From Hellea balneolensis DSM 19091 (lineage in GTDB: Bacteria > Pseudomonadota > Alphaproteobacteria > Caulobacterales > Maricaulaceae), in the NCBI RefSeq assembly GCF_000428525.1, contig NZ_AUAC01000003.1, positions 806,001 through 870,000 on the forward strand: a stretch of 64,000 bases of DNA, written 5' to 3'. Within the stretch, counting starts at the first letter, position 1; each line of letters opens with the position of its first letter. The translations under genes and the position numbers were made by a program. Shown here in pieces: positions 34,184 to 43,061 of the stretch. A model generated the notes under the pieces. It had not been told where the DNA came from and did no database searches. It worked only from the letters and a program-made list of their open reading frames with translations.

Positions 34184-35845
34184 TTACTTCAACATTTCAT
34201 CACGCAGCGCACGGAACTCTGTGCCTTCATACCAATTCGGCCAGTCACTTGAATTCGCAATGCCATAGCCGAGTTCGAATAATATCTCAGTGCTTTGCTC
34301 AATACCGGATAGATCCCAGCTATTGTCATATTCATCGCCAGGCTTGTGATAGCGCTCCTTTGTGTATTCTTTGCCGAAATCTTCCCCGTAAGTCAGGCCA
34401 TTTGTGACGTGGTCATTGCCCGGGTCTGAATAGAGCATTGGAACCCCCTTTTTGGCGAGGCTGATATGGTCAGAGCGGTAATAATATCCGGCTTCTGGCT
34501 TATCGTCGGGGACAATGTACATATCGCGTGGTTCGAGGACATCTTTAAGGCGATCTTCGAGCTCGGACGCCCCAAAGCCGATGACTTTCATGTCCTTGGT
34601 TTTTCCAAGCGGCAGAATGGCGTCAATGTTAATGCCAGCGACTGTTTTTTCTAAAGGGACAATCGGGTCTTCGGCATAATAGGCTGATCCTAACAAACCG
34701 CTCTCCTCGGCTGTGACAGCCACAAAAAGTGCAGAGCGTTCAGGCGCGCCTTGCTGCACGAAAGCTTCTCCAATTTCGATAATCGAGGCTGTGCCTGTGG
34801 CATTATCAACAGCGCCATTATAGATTTTGTCATCGCCGGGAAGGTTTTCATTCTTACCTAAATGATCCCAATGCGCCATGTAGAGCACATATTCGTCTGG
34901 ATAGGTCGTACCTTTGATGCCCCCCGCAACATTACGGCTTTCGACGGTTTTAACATTTTGGTTTATAGTCGCATTCAGAGTTAAGCCTTCCATCGGGACG
35001 GGCTTAAAGCCTTTTTTGACGGAGTCGGATTTCAGAGTTGCGTAATCCAAACCTGCGGCACCAAACAATTTTTCCGCTGTGTCCTTGTGCCACCATCCCT
35101 CAAGGATAGTGCGTGAGGCGCCGCCATCCGGCCTGACCAGATCATATTGCGCGCCTGTCCAGGAACCGGAAACAACGTCCCATCCATAGCTTGCAGGTTC
35201 TGTTTCGTGAATGACGATTGCGGCGGCGGCACCTTGGCGGCCGGCTTCTTCATATTTATATGTCCATCGGCCATAATAGGTCATGGCATTGCCTTTAAAC
35301 AGCGTCTCGTCTTTGGTAGCAAAGCCAGGGTCATTGACGAGCATAACGACTGTTTTTCCTTTGACGTCGAGTCCCGCATAGTCATTCCAACCATATTCTG
35401 GTGCGACTACGCCGTAACCTACAAAAACGACATCGCTGTTTTCAATGGTTTGGCTCGCTGCCAAACGTTTGGTCCAATAGACCGCGTTGGTTGTTTGGTC
35501 AGCTTTCATAAGCGTTTCGCCGTCTTTGTTGATGCTCATGGAAGAGGTGGGCAGCACTTCGGTTTCCGTAAGCTCTACAGGCTGGAAATAAGTGCCATTA
35601 TCACCCATGGGAGCAAGGCCAGCGGCTTTCATTTCATCTGCGATGTATTGCGATGCAGCTTGTCCGCCTGGCGTTCCGGGTGCGCGGCCTTCAAATTCGT
35701 CAGACGCCAAACGCTCAATACGGCGGCCTATGTCTGCGGCAGATGCAATGGCGGGTTTTGTAGTCGTTTCGGGGGTTACAGCGGGTTCACAAGCTGTAAC
35801 AAATATCAATGAGGCACTTAAGGCCAATAGACTAAGGCGAGTCAT
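34184..35845 (-). CDS. M28-family metallopeptidase lipoprotein (PA domain)
   Basis: The 553-residue protein has a lipoprotein signal (MTRLSLLALSASLIFVTACEP) and a PA-type insert (about residues 120-290). The M28 zinc site is complete: AHWDHLG (His, Asp), GAVDNATGTA (bridging Asp), TAEESGLLGS (Glu pair), INIDAI and YRSDHISL (final His). Length and layout fit secreted aminopeptidases and carboxypeptidase-Q-like enzymes. GGAG lies eight bases before ATG 35845; an earlier ATG at 35857 is less likely. Divergent from the next M28 gene at 35928, sharing about 80 bases of promoter DNA. Confidence 0.9.
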   Translation of the reverse strand: MTRLSLLALSASLIFVTACEPAVTPETTTKPAIASAADIGRRIERLASDEFEGRAPGTPGGQAASQYIADEMKAAGLAPMGDNGTYFQPVELTETEVLPTSSMSINKDGETLMKADQTTNAVYWTKRLAASQTIENSDVVFVGYGVVAPEYGWNDYAGLDVKGKTVVMLVNDPGFATKDETLFKGNAMTYYGRWTYKYEEAGRQGAAAAIVIHETEPASYGWDVVSGSWTGAQYDLVRPDGGASRTILEGWWHKDTAEKLFGAAGLDYATLKSDSVKKGFKPVPMEGLTLNATINQNVKTVESRNVAGGIKGTTYPDEYVLYMAHWDHLGKNENLPGDDKIYNGAVDNATGTASIIEIGEAFVQQGAPERSALFVAVTAEESGLLGSAYYAEDPIVPLEKTVAGINIDAILPLGKTKDMKVIGFGASELEDRLKDVLEPRDMYIVPDDKPEAGYYYRSDHISLAKKGVPMLYSDPGNDHVTNGLTYGEDFGKEYTKERYHKPGDEYDNSWDLSGIEQSTEILFELGYGIANSSDWPNWYEGTEFRALRDEMLK

Positions 35846-35927
35846 AATCTGCTCCATATAATTCTTTTCGGTTGAAAACCGCTCGGCTCTCTCTAATCAT
35901 AGCGGCAAGAAAATAAAAGGTGAAACT

Positions 35928-37373
35928 ATGCGTGCATTTGTAATCTCTCTTCTGGCCAGCACAGCTTTAATAGCGTGTTCAGAGGTCACGCAAGTGGTCG
36001 ATGACGCTCAGGCACAAATCGAAACTAAGACGAAGCGTCCTGTATTTGAGGCTTCGGCAGAGGGTTACACGCGCAGTTCTGAAGTAGATCAGCTTATTAA
36101 GGCCTCTCTGAAAAGCACATATGCCTATGACATCACAGAATCATTGACCACAGAGATCGGTCCGCGTGTTGGCGGTTCACCCGAGGAAGCAAAAGCACGC
36201 CAATGGGCTGTGGCTAAGTTCAAAGAGATTGGTCTTGAAAATGTTCGAATAGAACCTTTCATGATGCCTTATTGGGAGCGCGGTATTGAAACTGCCGCAA
36301 TTGTATCGCCCAATCCACAACAGCTCTTCATCACATCACTCGGCGGTTCAGTGGCTACGCCGCCTGAAGGAATTGAAGCTGAAATTGCTTATTTTCCAAC
36401 ATTTGAAGATTTAAAAAATGCGCCAGAGGGCGGACTTGATGGAAAAATCGTCTTTATTTCAGGGCGAATGAAGAAAGCACCAGACGGGGCGGGATATGGT
36501 CCAGCTAACCAAAAACGCCGCCAGGGTGCGACCGAGGCTGCAAAGCGAGGCGCAATAGCCGTCGTCATTCGCTCTGTTGGAACAGATAGTCACCGTTTCC
36601 CGCATACAGGCATGATGCGCTATGCCGATGACATAAAGAAAATTCCGATCGCGGCCTTGTCCGCGCCTGATGCAGATCAGCTTGAGCGGACATTAGGCCG
36701 TGGTGAGACGATGACCCTAAAAATGACAATGACGCCGCAATGGAAGGGACAAACTGAGTCTGGCAACGTGATAGGTGATATTGTGGGGTCAGAAAAACCT
36801 GAAGAGATCGTTTTGATCAGTGGTCACTTGGACTCTTGGGACTTGGGAACAGGCGCGATAGATGACGGGGCTGGCATTGGAATTTCCGCCGGTGCCGCGC
36901 AGGTACTTATTGAAAGCGGACTTAAGCCTAAGCGCACCATACGTGTTGTCGCTTTTGGCGCGGAAGAGGTCGGCCTTCTTGGTGGTTTCGCTTATGCGAA
37001 AAAGCATAAAGGAGAGAGCCTCAATAAGCACGTTCTTGCAACTGAGTCGGACTTTGGGGCAGAGCCGCCTTATGAAGTGTTGTCAGGCGTTCGAAGCGGC
37101 AAAGCCGTTATTGAGGATATGGCTAAGGCCCTTAATCTTCCTATGTCTGGCCGCGCAACTAATGGCGGGCCAGATATTGGTCCAATGTCGCGTGAGGGCG
37201 TGCCAACCATGCGCTTCCAACAAGAGGGCACGGATTATTTCGATTTGCACCACACGCCAGACGATACTTTTGATAAGATCGACGCAGATGATATGGCCAA
37301 AAATACAGCTGCCTTCACGGCAATGATTTGGATGGCATCCGAAGCTGAAACTGATTTTAGAGGGGATGAATAA
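35928..37373 (+). CDS. M28-family metallopeptidase lipoprotein, carboxypeptidase Q-like
   Basis: The 481-residue protein has a lipoprotein signal (LLASTALIACSE), a PA-like region (about 120-250) and an M28 core. The core has ISGHLDSWDLGTGAIDDGAGI (first two metal regions), FGAEEVGLLGG (Glu pair), ATESDFGAEP and YFDLHHTPDDTFD (last His). The DLHHTPDD stretch is typical of plasma glutamate carboxypeptidase-like enzymes. A ribosome-binding site (AAAGGTG) precedes the ATG. Its stop overlaps the next gene's start (TAATG), so both are one translational unit. Confidence 0.9.
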   Translation: MRAFVISLLASTALIACSEVTQVVDDAQAQIETKTKRPVFEASAEGYTRSSEVDQLIKASLKSTYAYDITESLTTEIGPRVGGSPEEAKARQWAVAKFKEIGLENVRIEPFMMPYWERGIETAAIVSPNPQQLFITSLGGSVATPPEGIEAEIAYFPTFEDLKNAPEGGLDGKIVFISGRMKKAPDGAGYGPANQKRRQGATEAAKRGAIAVVIRSVGTDSHRFPHTGMMRYADDIKKIPIAALSAPDADQLERTLGRGETMTLKMTMTPQWKGQTESGNVIGDIVGSEKPEEIVLISGHLDSWDLGTGAIDDGAGIGISAGAAQVLIESGLKPKRTIRVVAFGAEEVGLLGGFAYAKKHKGESLNKHVLATESDFGAEPPYEVLSGVRSGKAVIEDMAKALNLPMSGRATNGGPDIGPMSREGVPTMRFQQEGTDYFDLHHTPDDTFDKIDADDMAKNTAAFTAMIWMASEAETDFRGDE

Positions 37374-38650
37374 TGAAGATGAAACTATTACTTGCCGCGG
37401 CTCTTGTTGCAATGGCGCCAGTGGCTCAGGCTGAAACATTGATGGATGTTTACAAACATCTCCACGCAGATCCTGAACTGTCTTCTATGGAAACGGAAAC
37501 TGCAGCTTATCTCGCTAAGCGCATGAAAACGCTTGGTTTTGATGTGACTGAAAACTTCGGCGGAACAGGAGTTGTGTCCGTTATGAAAAACGGTCCCGGT
37601 AAAACCATCATGATCCGAGCGGATATGGACGGCTTGCCTGTGAAAGAAAATACAGGGCTTCCTTATGCCAGCACAGTGGTCAAGAAAGACCGCTTTGGGG
37701 ATGAATGGCCCGTCATGCATGCTTGCGGTCATGACATTCACATGACGACATTTTTGGGAACCGCTCAAGAGCTTGTCGCCAATAAAGATCTATGGTCGGG
37801 TACGCTTGTAATGATTCTGCAGCCCGCTGAAGAAATCAGTCATGGCGCTAAGGATATGTTGAAAGCAGGACTGTTTACTAAATTTCCTCGCCCCGATTAC
37901 AACCTTGCGCTCCACGCTAATTCAGGCATGCCTGCGGGTATGGTGGGTATTACCTCAGGCTATGCACTGGCCAATGTCGATTCGGTTGACATTACTGTAA
38001 AGGGTGTTGGCGGCCATGGCGCTTACCCTCAGACTACGAAAGACCCTATCGTCTTGGCCTCACAAATCGTTCTGGCTTTGCAGACTATTGTGTCGCGTGA
38101 GGTTGCGGCGCAAGATTCTGCCGTTGTTACGGTTGGGTCTATTCATGGCGGAACAAAGCACAATATCATCGGCGAAGAGGTGAAGCTACAGCTCACAGTG
38201 CGATCTTACTCTGATGAAACGCGCGATATGTTAATGGCATCTATCAAGCGTATCTCAGAAAATATGGGCCGCGTAGCGGGATTGCCCGAAGACAAACTTC
38301 CTATCGTTGAGATCAAGGATGAATATACGCCTGCGGCTTATAATAATCCTGATCTTTCCGCCAGAGCCATGGAAACTATGGCGGAGGTCATTGGCGCGGA
38401 AAATGTTGTTGTGTCCGCTCCCGTAATGGGCGGAGAGGATTTTGGACGTTATGGCCGAACAGAGCCGAAAATTCCAGGGATGATTTATTGGCTCGGTGCT
38501 GCAGATCCAGCGGAAGTAAAAGCGGCTAAAAAGGCAGGTAAATCTATGCCTTCACTGCATTCACCCTTCTTCAAACCTGATGCCGCCGCAGCCATCCCAG
38601 TAGGTGTCGATACAATGACTGCAACGGCTGTAAGCCTGTTTAACGAGTGA
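37373..38650 (+). CDS. M20-family amidohydrolase, exported
   Basis: The 425-residue protein has a signal peptide (MKLLLAAALVAMAPVAQA). Zinc-site motifs are IRADMDGLPV, HACGHDIHMT (Cys, His, Asp, His) and QPAEEISHGA (Glu pair), with GVGGHGAYPQTTKDP in the lid domain. This matches hippurate/N-acyl-amino-acid hydrolases (AmhX, IAA-amino-acid hydrolase type). With the M28 gene before it, overlapping by one base, it probably releases amino acids from short peptides or acylated amino acids in the periplasm. Confidence 0.9.
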   Translation: MKMKLLLAAALVAMAPVAQAETLMDVYKHLHADPELSSMETETAAYLAKRMKTLGFDVTENFGGTGVVSVMKNGPGKTIMIRADMDGLPVKENTGLPYASTVVKKDRFGDEWPVMHACGHDIHMTTFLGTAQELVANKDLWSGTLVMILQPAEEISHGAKDMLKAGLFTKFPRPDYNLALHANSGMPAGMVGITSGYALANVDSVDITVKGVGGHGAYPQTTKDPIVLASQIVLALQTIVSREVAAQDSAVVTVGSIHGGTKHNIIGEEVKLQLTVRSYSDETRDMLMASIKRISENMGRVAGLPEDKLPIVEIKDEYTPAAYNNPDLSARAMETMAEVIGAENVVVSAPVMGGEDFGRYGRTEPKIPGMIYWLGAADPAEVKAAKKAGKSMPSLHSPFFKPDAAAAIPVGVDTMTATAVSLFNE

Positions 38651-38811
38651 CTTATATCAGTTTCACTGCGTTATACCAAAATTTTGATATAACTTTGGTT
38701 CCAATGTTAGGTGATTTTCTGCGTTAGATGACCTCCTGCGCCGACTAAAAACTTCTAGACTTTCTCTGATATGCATATAATTGCATATCAAAATTAATTT
38801 GAGGATATCAC

Positions 38812-39765
38812 ATGTCATTGCCGCCGATCTTGCAAAATCTTGAACTGCCTGTTGTTGCTGCCCCTATGTTTATCGTGTCAGGGCCTGATCTTGTCATAGC
38901 GCAGTGTAAGGCGGGCATTGTTGGGTCATTCCCGGCGCTTAATGCGCGCCCCGCTGAAGAGCTTGAAAAATGGATTGTACGTATCAAGCTTGAGTTGGAG
39001 CAATATCAGAAAGATAATCCGGATAAAAAAGTTGCGCCTTTTGCGGTGAACCAGATTTGTCACCCGTCCAATAATCGTCTTGAGCATGATACGGAAATTT
39101 GCCGGAAGCATGAAGTGCCGATTATCATTACAAGTCTTCAGGCGAACCAAGATGTTTACGACGCCACGCACAGTTATGGCGGCATCATTCTGCATGATGT
39201 AGTGAATATCCGTCATTCAAAGAAAGCGCTGTCTATGGGCGCTGATGGCCTTATCGCTGTGTGTTCAGGGGCCGGGGGACATGCGGGGCGATTGTCGCCA
39301 TTTGCGCTTATTCCTGAAATTCGTCAGTTCCATGACGGGCCGCTCTTACTGTCAGGCTCTATTGCTACAGGGGGGTCTATTGCAGGAGCTTTAGCTATTG
39401 GCGCGGACTTGGCTTATATCGGCACGCGCTTTATCGCCTCCAAAGAAGCCAATGCGGAAGACGGCTATAAGCAGGAAATTATTGATAGTTCGGGCGAAGA
39501 CATCATCTATTCCAGTCTCTTTACGGGCGTCCATGGTAACTACTTAAAAGGCTCAATCGAGAAAGCCGGTCTTGATCCGAACAATTTACCAACGGCGGAT
39601 AAGTCCTCAATGAATTTCGGTTCAGGCGGTAATACGGATGCAAAAGCCTGGAAAGATATTTGGGGCGCAGGGCAAGGCGTTGGCTCTGTTCATGATGCGC
39701 CGTCCATGCAGGATATCGTTGATCAGTTTAAAGCAGAATATGCAGAGGCTAAGGGCCGTATTTAA
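38812..39765 (+). CDS. Nitronate monooxygenase family FMN enzyme
   Basis: The 317-residue TIM-barrel flavoprotein has AAPMFIVSGPDLVIAQCKAG near the start, SGAGGHAGRLSPFALI (about 153-168) as the FMN phosphate site and ALAIGADLAYIGTRF. These features place it with nitronate monooxygenases and the similar PA1024-type NADH:quinone reductases, which cannot be told apart without alignment. Function is probably removal of toxic alkyl nitronates or quinone reduction. The ATG follows GAGGATATCAC. Confidence 0.85.
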   Translation: MSLPPILQNLELPVVAAPMFIVSGPDLVIAQCKAGIVGSFPALNARPAEELEKWIVRIKLELEQYQKDNPDKKVAPFAVNQICHPSNNRLEHDTEICRKHEVPIIITSLQANQDVYDATHSYGGIILHDVVNIRHSKKALSMGADGLIAVCSGAGGHAGRLSPFALIPEIRQFHDGPLLLSGSIATGGSIAGALAIGADLAYIGTRFIASKEANAEDGYKQEIIDSSGEDIIYSSLFTGVHGNYLKGSIEKAGLDPNNLPTADKSSMNFGSGGNTDAKAWKDIWGAGQGVGSVHDAPSMQDIVDQFKAEYAEAKGRI

Positions 39766-39890
39766 TCTCGATAAATTCCCCTGTAAGAGGTGTAATTAAA
39801 TAAATTGCTTCATTGCCACTAAGTTAGCAATCCGTTAAACCCTCACCGAGTCTATTTATACGGCTCGCCTAATTTCTATGGAGGAAGAAT

Positions 39891-40964
39891 ATGAGAGCGA
39901 ATTGGTTTAAGGGGATTGTCATCCTCGCCATACTGGCTCTCTTGTGGGCACTGTTCACGGCACCTAAACGGTCAAAATCAATGGGTGAAGACATCCGTGG
40001 GTCATTGGCTGCTGCTGGTTTTACAGACACACAAGTTGAGATGAATGGTAATGTCGCGACTCTGACGGGTGAAGCCGCCAGTGACGCCACGAAGAACGAG
40101 ATTGGTAAAGTTGCGACTGAAACCAAATGTTCTAAATGTGAAGACAAGAAAACATGGCATGAGGTCAAAAACGATATCACTGTGAAGGCAGCTCCGGCTA
40201 TTCCGACACAATCGCCATATACGTTTTCAGCTATCAAAAGTGATGATGGAAGCGTTGTCTTAAACGGTTGGGTACAAAACCAAGACCAACGTGACCGTGT
40301 CATGGCAAGAGCCAAAGCGGCCTACGGAACTGTGACTGACAGAACCGTTCTTGTCGCGAATGGTGCGCCTAATGCGGATTGGGAAATGGTTCTCAATCAG
40401 AACATTGATGATCTTAAGCTTCTCGACACAGGGCGTTTTGCCATGAGAGACGCCGCGTCAAACATTACGGGTGAAACCGGCGTTGTAGACTTAAGAGACG
40501 CTATTGCTGCCAGAGCGGCAAGCCTTACAGGTTACAATGGGTCGGCAACAATTAAGCTCACGGCTCCGGCAACAGGTGAAATTAAAGATATCGAAGTTTG
40601 CCAGACGCTGCTAGACGACCTTAAGCGTGGTAAGAAAATTAACTTTGCCTATGACAAAGCTGAAATTCGCGGCGCTGAGAGTTTTGATCTCTTAAATTCG
40701 CTGGCGTCAGCGGCTAATCAGTGTTCCGCTTTCAAAATCAATATTGAAGGCCACACAGATGCCGATGGTGCTAACTCATATAATCAGCGTCTTTCCGAAG
40801 CTCGTGCTAATCTCGTCGTAGCCTATCTCTCTGAGAATGGTGTCGAAAGATCCCGCATGAGCGCTATCGGTTATGGCGAAACAAAGCCAATCGCTGACAA
40901 CACAACAGATGCCGGAAAAGCTCAAAACCGGCGTATCGAATTTATCGTGACAGAATCCGAGTAA
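39891..40964 (+). CDS. OmpA-like peptidoglycan-binding protein with BON-like repeats, membrane-anchored
   Basis: The 357-residue protein has one N-terminal transmembrane segment (about residues 8-23, IVILAILALLWALF). Two BON-like modules follow (GSLAAAGFTDTQVEMNGNVATLTGEA; SVVLNGWVQNQDQRDRV), then a central domain and a C-terminal OmpA domain (about 245-357: INFAYDKAEI, NIEGHTDADGANSYNQRLSEARA, YGETKPIADN, QNRRIEFIV). Asp and Arg for diaminopimelate binding are present. It probably tethers the inner membrane to peptidoglycan. GGAGGAAG precedes the ATG. The next gene follows 13 bases later and encodes another membrane-anchored protein. Confidence 0.85.
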   Translation: MRANWFKGIVILAILALLWALFTAPKRSKSMGEDIRGSLAAAGFTDTQVEMNGNVATLTGEAASDATKNEIGKVATETKCSKCEDKKTWHEVKNDITVKAAPAIPTQSPYTFSAIKSDDGSVVLNGWVQNQDQRDRVMARAKAAYGTVTDRTVLVANGAPNADWEMVLNQNIDDLKLLDTGRFAMRDAASNITGETGVVDLRDAIAARAASLTGYNGSATIKLTAPATGEIKDIEVCQTLLDDLKRGKKINFAYDKAEIRGAESFDLLNSLASAANQCSAFKINIEGHTDADGANSYNQRLSEARANLVVAYLSENGVERSRMSAIGYGETKPIADNTTDAGKAQNRRIEFIVTESE

Positions 40965-40977
40965 GGAGACAGAGAAA

Positions 40978-42117
40978 ATGTTAAACAATCTATTAAGCTA
41001 TACAGCATGTTTCGGGTGGTTAATCCCGTTCCTATTTGGTCTTCTCGGGCTTTTGCTCGGATGGTTATTATTCCGCGGCAAAAAGCAAGTTGGCGATTTG
41101 TCAGTTGAAGGTGAAGGTGCATTGCGCGCAGAAGCCGACAGTTTGCGTGCCCGCGTTCAAGAACTCGAAGGCCGCGTTTCAACACGCGACGGCGAGGTTT
41201 CTGACCTTAAAGGTAAGCTTGCAGCCGCGGCAGCAGGTGCAGCCGTTGTAGGTACAGCAGCCGCAGCGACATCCTCTAAGGATGATGATGACGAGACATA
41301 TGCACTGGAGTGGCGTAACCGCTACCTTGCAGCACGTGTTAAGTATCTTGAAGGCCGCATTGCTGAGGCGCCTAAAAAAGCGGCTCCAAAAAAGAAAGCT
41401 GCCCCGAAGAAGAAGGCGGCTCCAAAAGCCAAAGCAGCACCTAAGCCAAAGGCCAAAGCTGCGCCAAAGCCGAAGGTTCTTTATACTGACGGACCTACAG
41501 ATGGTGCGCCGGATGACCTAAAGCTTATAAAAGGTATTGGGCCAAAGTTTGAGAAAGATCTCAATGGTAAAGGCGTTTACTACTTCCGCCAGATCGCGGC
41601 CTGGAAAGCGGCTGATGTGAAAATGGTTGAAGGCGTAATTGACTCATTCCCGGGCCGTATTGGCCGTGACGAATGGATCAAACAAGCTAAAGGCCTGTCA
41701 AAAGGTGCAAAGCCTCGCGCGATGAAGTCAGCGTCAACTGCGGCTAAGAAAAAGACAGCACCTAAGTCTGCTGCTAAGCCGAAATTGTCTGAGGCCGAAG
41801 CCAAGTTTGAGAAATATTTTACAAATGTGAAGAAATATGACTCACGTGCCAAACGTGACGTTGTTCAGAATATTGTGAAATATTGCGGTATCGCGCTTAG
41901 AACGCGTGACGGATCATTGGTTGCTTGTTCGGATCCATCTGAAGTGCAAACAGTTGCCAAAGGTTTTGCAACGAAAAAACTAGGCCTGAAAACAGGACAA
42001 GTTGAACTCGTTCAAGATGTTTGCGCCACGATGAAGCCGGATCGCTTTAAAAACCGCGTAACATTCTATTACCTTGCGGCGAAGAAGGCCGGCAAACTGG
42101 ATATCTTCGGAGGTTAA
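40978..42117 (+). CDS. Membrane-anchored protein with basic Ala/Lys/Pro tail, helix-hairpin-helix domain and DUF2853-like domain
   Basis: The 379-residue protein has, in order: a transmembrane segment (about 11-33); a short coiled coil (45-80); an Ala-rich and acidic link (82-106); a histone H1-like Lys/Ala/Pro stretch (about 131-166); a helix-hairpin-helix domain (about 178-240: LKLIKGIGPKFEKDL); a second basic link; and a DUF2853-like C-terminus (about 270-379: VVQNIVKYCGIALRTRDGSL). The HHH unit is of the kind found in alphaproteobacterial proteins that append it to other domains. DNA or another polyanion could bind the basic region, but this is inference. AGGAGA precedes the ATG, and the gene forms an operon with the OmpA-like gene. 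A clear terminator follows. Confidence 0.78.
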   Translation: MLNNLLSYTACFGWLIPFLFGLLGLLLGWLLFRGKKQVGDLSVEGEGALRAEADSLRARVQELEGRVSTRDGEVSDLKGKLAAAAAGAAVVGTAAAATSSKDDDDETYALEWRNRYLAARVKYLEGRIAEAPKKAAPKKKAAPKKKAAPKAKAAPKPKAKAAPKPKVLYTDGPTDGAPDDLKLIKGIGPKFEKDLNGKGVYYFRQIAAWKAADVKMVEGVIDSFPGRIGRDEWIKQAKGLSKGAKPRAMKSASTAAKKKTAPKSAAKPKLSEAEAKFEKYFTNVKKYDSRAKRDVVQNIVKYCGIALRTRDGSLVACSDPSEVQTVAKGFATKKLGLKTGQVELVQDVCATMKPDRFKNRVTFYYLAAKKAGKLDIFGG

Positions 42118-42135
42118 TCCTCAGGAAATTCTCAC

Positions 42136-42165
42136 AAAAAACCCGTCTTTATGGCGGGTTTTTTT
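42136..42165 (+). terminator. Rho-independent terminator
   Basis: AAAAAACCCG (42136-42145), a nine-base loop and CGGGTTTTTTT (42155-42165) form a stem followed by a T run. It lies 19 bases after the stop of the HHH/DUF2853 gene and ends the OmpA-like operon. Confidence 0.87.
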
Positions 42166-42207
42166 ATGTCAATTATAGGGTCTGACATTATCGCTTAAAC
42201 TGTGCCC

Positions 42208-42618
42208 ATGATACAAATGGCACATCAACAAAATCGCGATATATGGCCATGGCCGAGCTTTTCACAGCAGGAAATGTCTTGTCGTCATTGCGGCGAACTA
42301 TACGTCTGGCCTGATTTTATGGACAGACTTCAAGGGGCCCGCAATGCGGTGGGGCGGCCTTTTATTATTTTGTCTGCTCATCGCTGTAGTTTGCACAATG
42401 CGCGTGTCGGCGGCGCACCTCTTTCTCAACATCTAAAGCTTGCCGCGGATATTGCTGTTTACGGCCACGATAAAGCTACGCTCTTGCAATCCTGTCGATA
42501 TGCAGGATTTGCGGGCTTTGGTTTCTATTCTTCATTTTTACACGTTGATCTCGGACGCCCGCGCTATTGGTTTGGCGGGCAGAAAGCAAAGGACTTATGG
42601 CAGATATATTTGGATTAG
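42208..42618 (+). CDS. M15-family peptidase (peptidoglycan endopeptidase-like)
   Basis: The 136-residue protein has the M15_3 pattern: ILSAHRCSLHNARVGGAPLSQHLKLAADI (zinc His and Asp, catalytic core, about residues 54-82) and SSFLHVDLGRPRYWFG (third zinc His). No signal peptide is seen. Related proteins cut peptidoglycan peptides and occur as phage or gene-transfer-agent endolysins. A GTG at 42202 could also start the frame; no strong ribosome-binding site precedes either. Its last 22 bases overlap the start of the holin-like gene. Confidence 0.82.
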   Translation: MIQMAHQQNRDIWPWPSFSQQEMSCRHCGELYVWPDFMDRLQGARNAVGRPFIILSAHRCSLHNARVGGAPLSQHLKLAADIAVYGHDKATLLQSCRYAGFAGFGFYSSFLHVDLGRPRYWFGGQKAKDLWQIYLD

Positions 42619-43061
42619 GCTTGGACGCCGCAGCGGGCGGTGTCTTCGGAATTGTCGGCACAGCTCTTGGCCGCATAGCAAGCTTCTTTGAACGCAAGCA
42701 GGCATTCAAGCATGAGGTTCAGCGCTGGTCTCATGAGTATAAACTGCATGAGCTACAAATGGCGGCTAATCAACAAGAGGCGGAATTGGAGCTTGCCATC
42801 GCGGCCCAACAAGGCTCCTGGAAAGGGCTTGAAACCTCTATCAAAGCCGAAGCTGCCATTGGCGAGGCGAGCAAATGGGTGATCAATCTCTTGCGTTTGG
42901 TACGCCCCGTTTTGACAATATTGCTATGGGTTATTACGGGGTGGATATTCGCTGTGACGCAGCAGGGCTCCATCGTTGAGGCCGCTGTCTTCGCCGCAAC
43001 AGCTGCGACGCTCTGGTGGTTTGGGGACCGCGCTCCAAAGCCGGTAAACCTTAAACGCTAA
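42597..43061 (+). CDS. Holin-like protein of the GTA_holin_3TM type
   Basis: The 154-residue protein starts MADIFGLGLDAAAGGVFGIVG, has a long charged helix (about residues 25-75, HEVQRWSHEYKLHELQMAANQ) and two hydrophobic segments near the end (about 97-117 and 122-140). This fits the three-membrane-segment holins known from gene transfer agents of alphaproteobacteria. AAGGA lies four bases before ATG 42597, inside the M15 gene; an upstream in-frame ATG at 42567 is disfavoured. Together with the M15 gene it looks like a lysis pair. No capsid or tail gene is nearby. It ends four bases into the convergent DUF3667 gene. Confidence 0.72.
   Translation: MADIFGLGLDAAAGGVFGIVGTALGRIASFFERKQAFKHEVQRWSHEYKLHELQMAANQQEAELELAIAAQQGSWKGLETSIKAEAAIGEASKWVINLLRLVRPVLTILLWVITGWIFAVTQQGSIVEAAVFAATAATLWWFGDRAPKPVNLKR

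Noticed and set aside
35147-35812. A 221-codon plus-strand frame
   Set aside because: It is antisense to the M28 lipoprotein gene, and no domain is visible.
42208-43061. A prophage at the M15/holin pair
   Set aside because: No integrase, capsid, tail or attachment site was seen on either side; ordinary chromosomal genes flank the pair closely.
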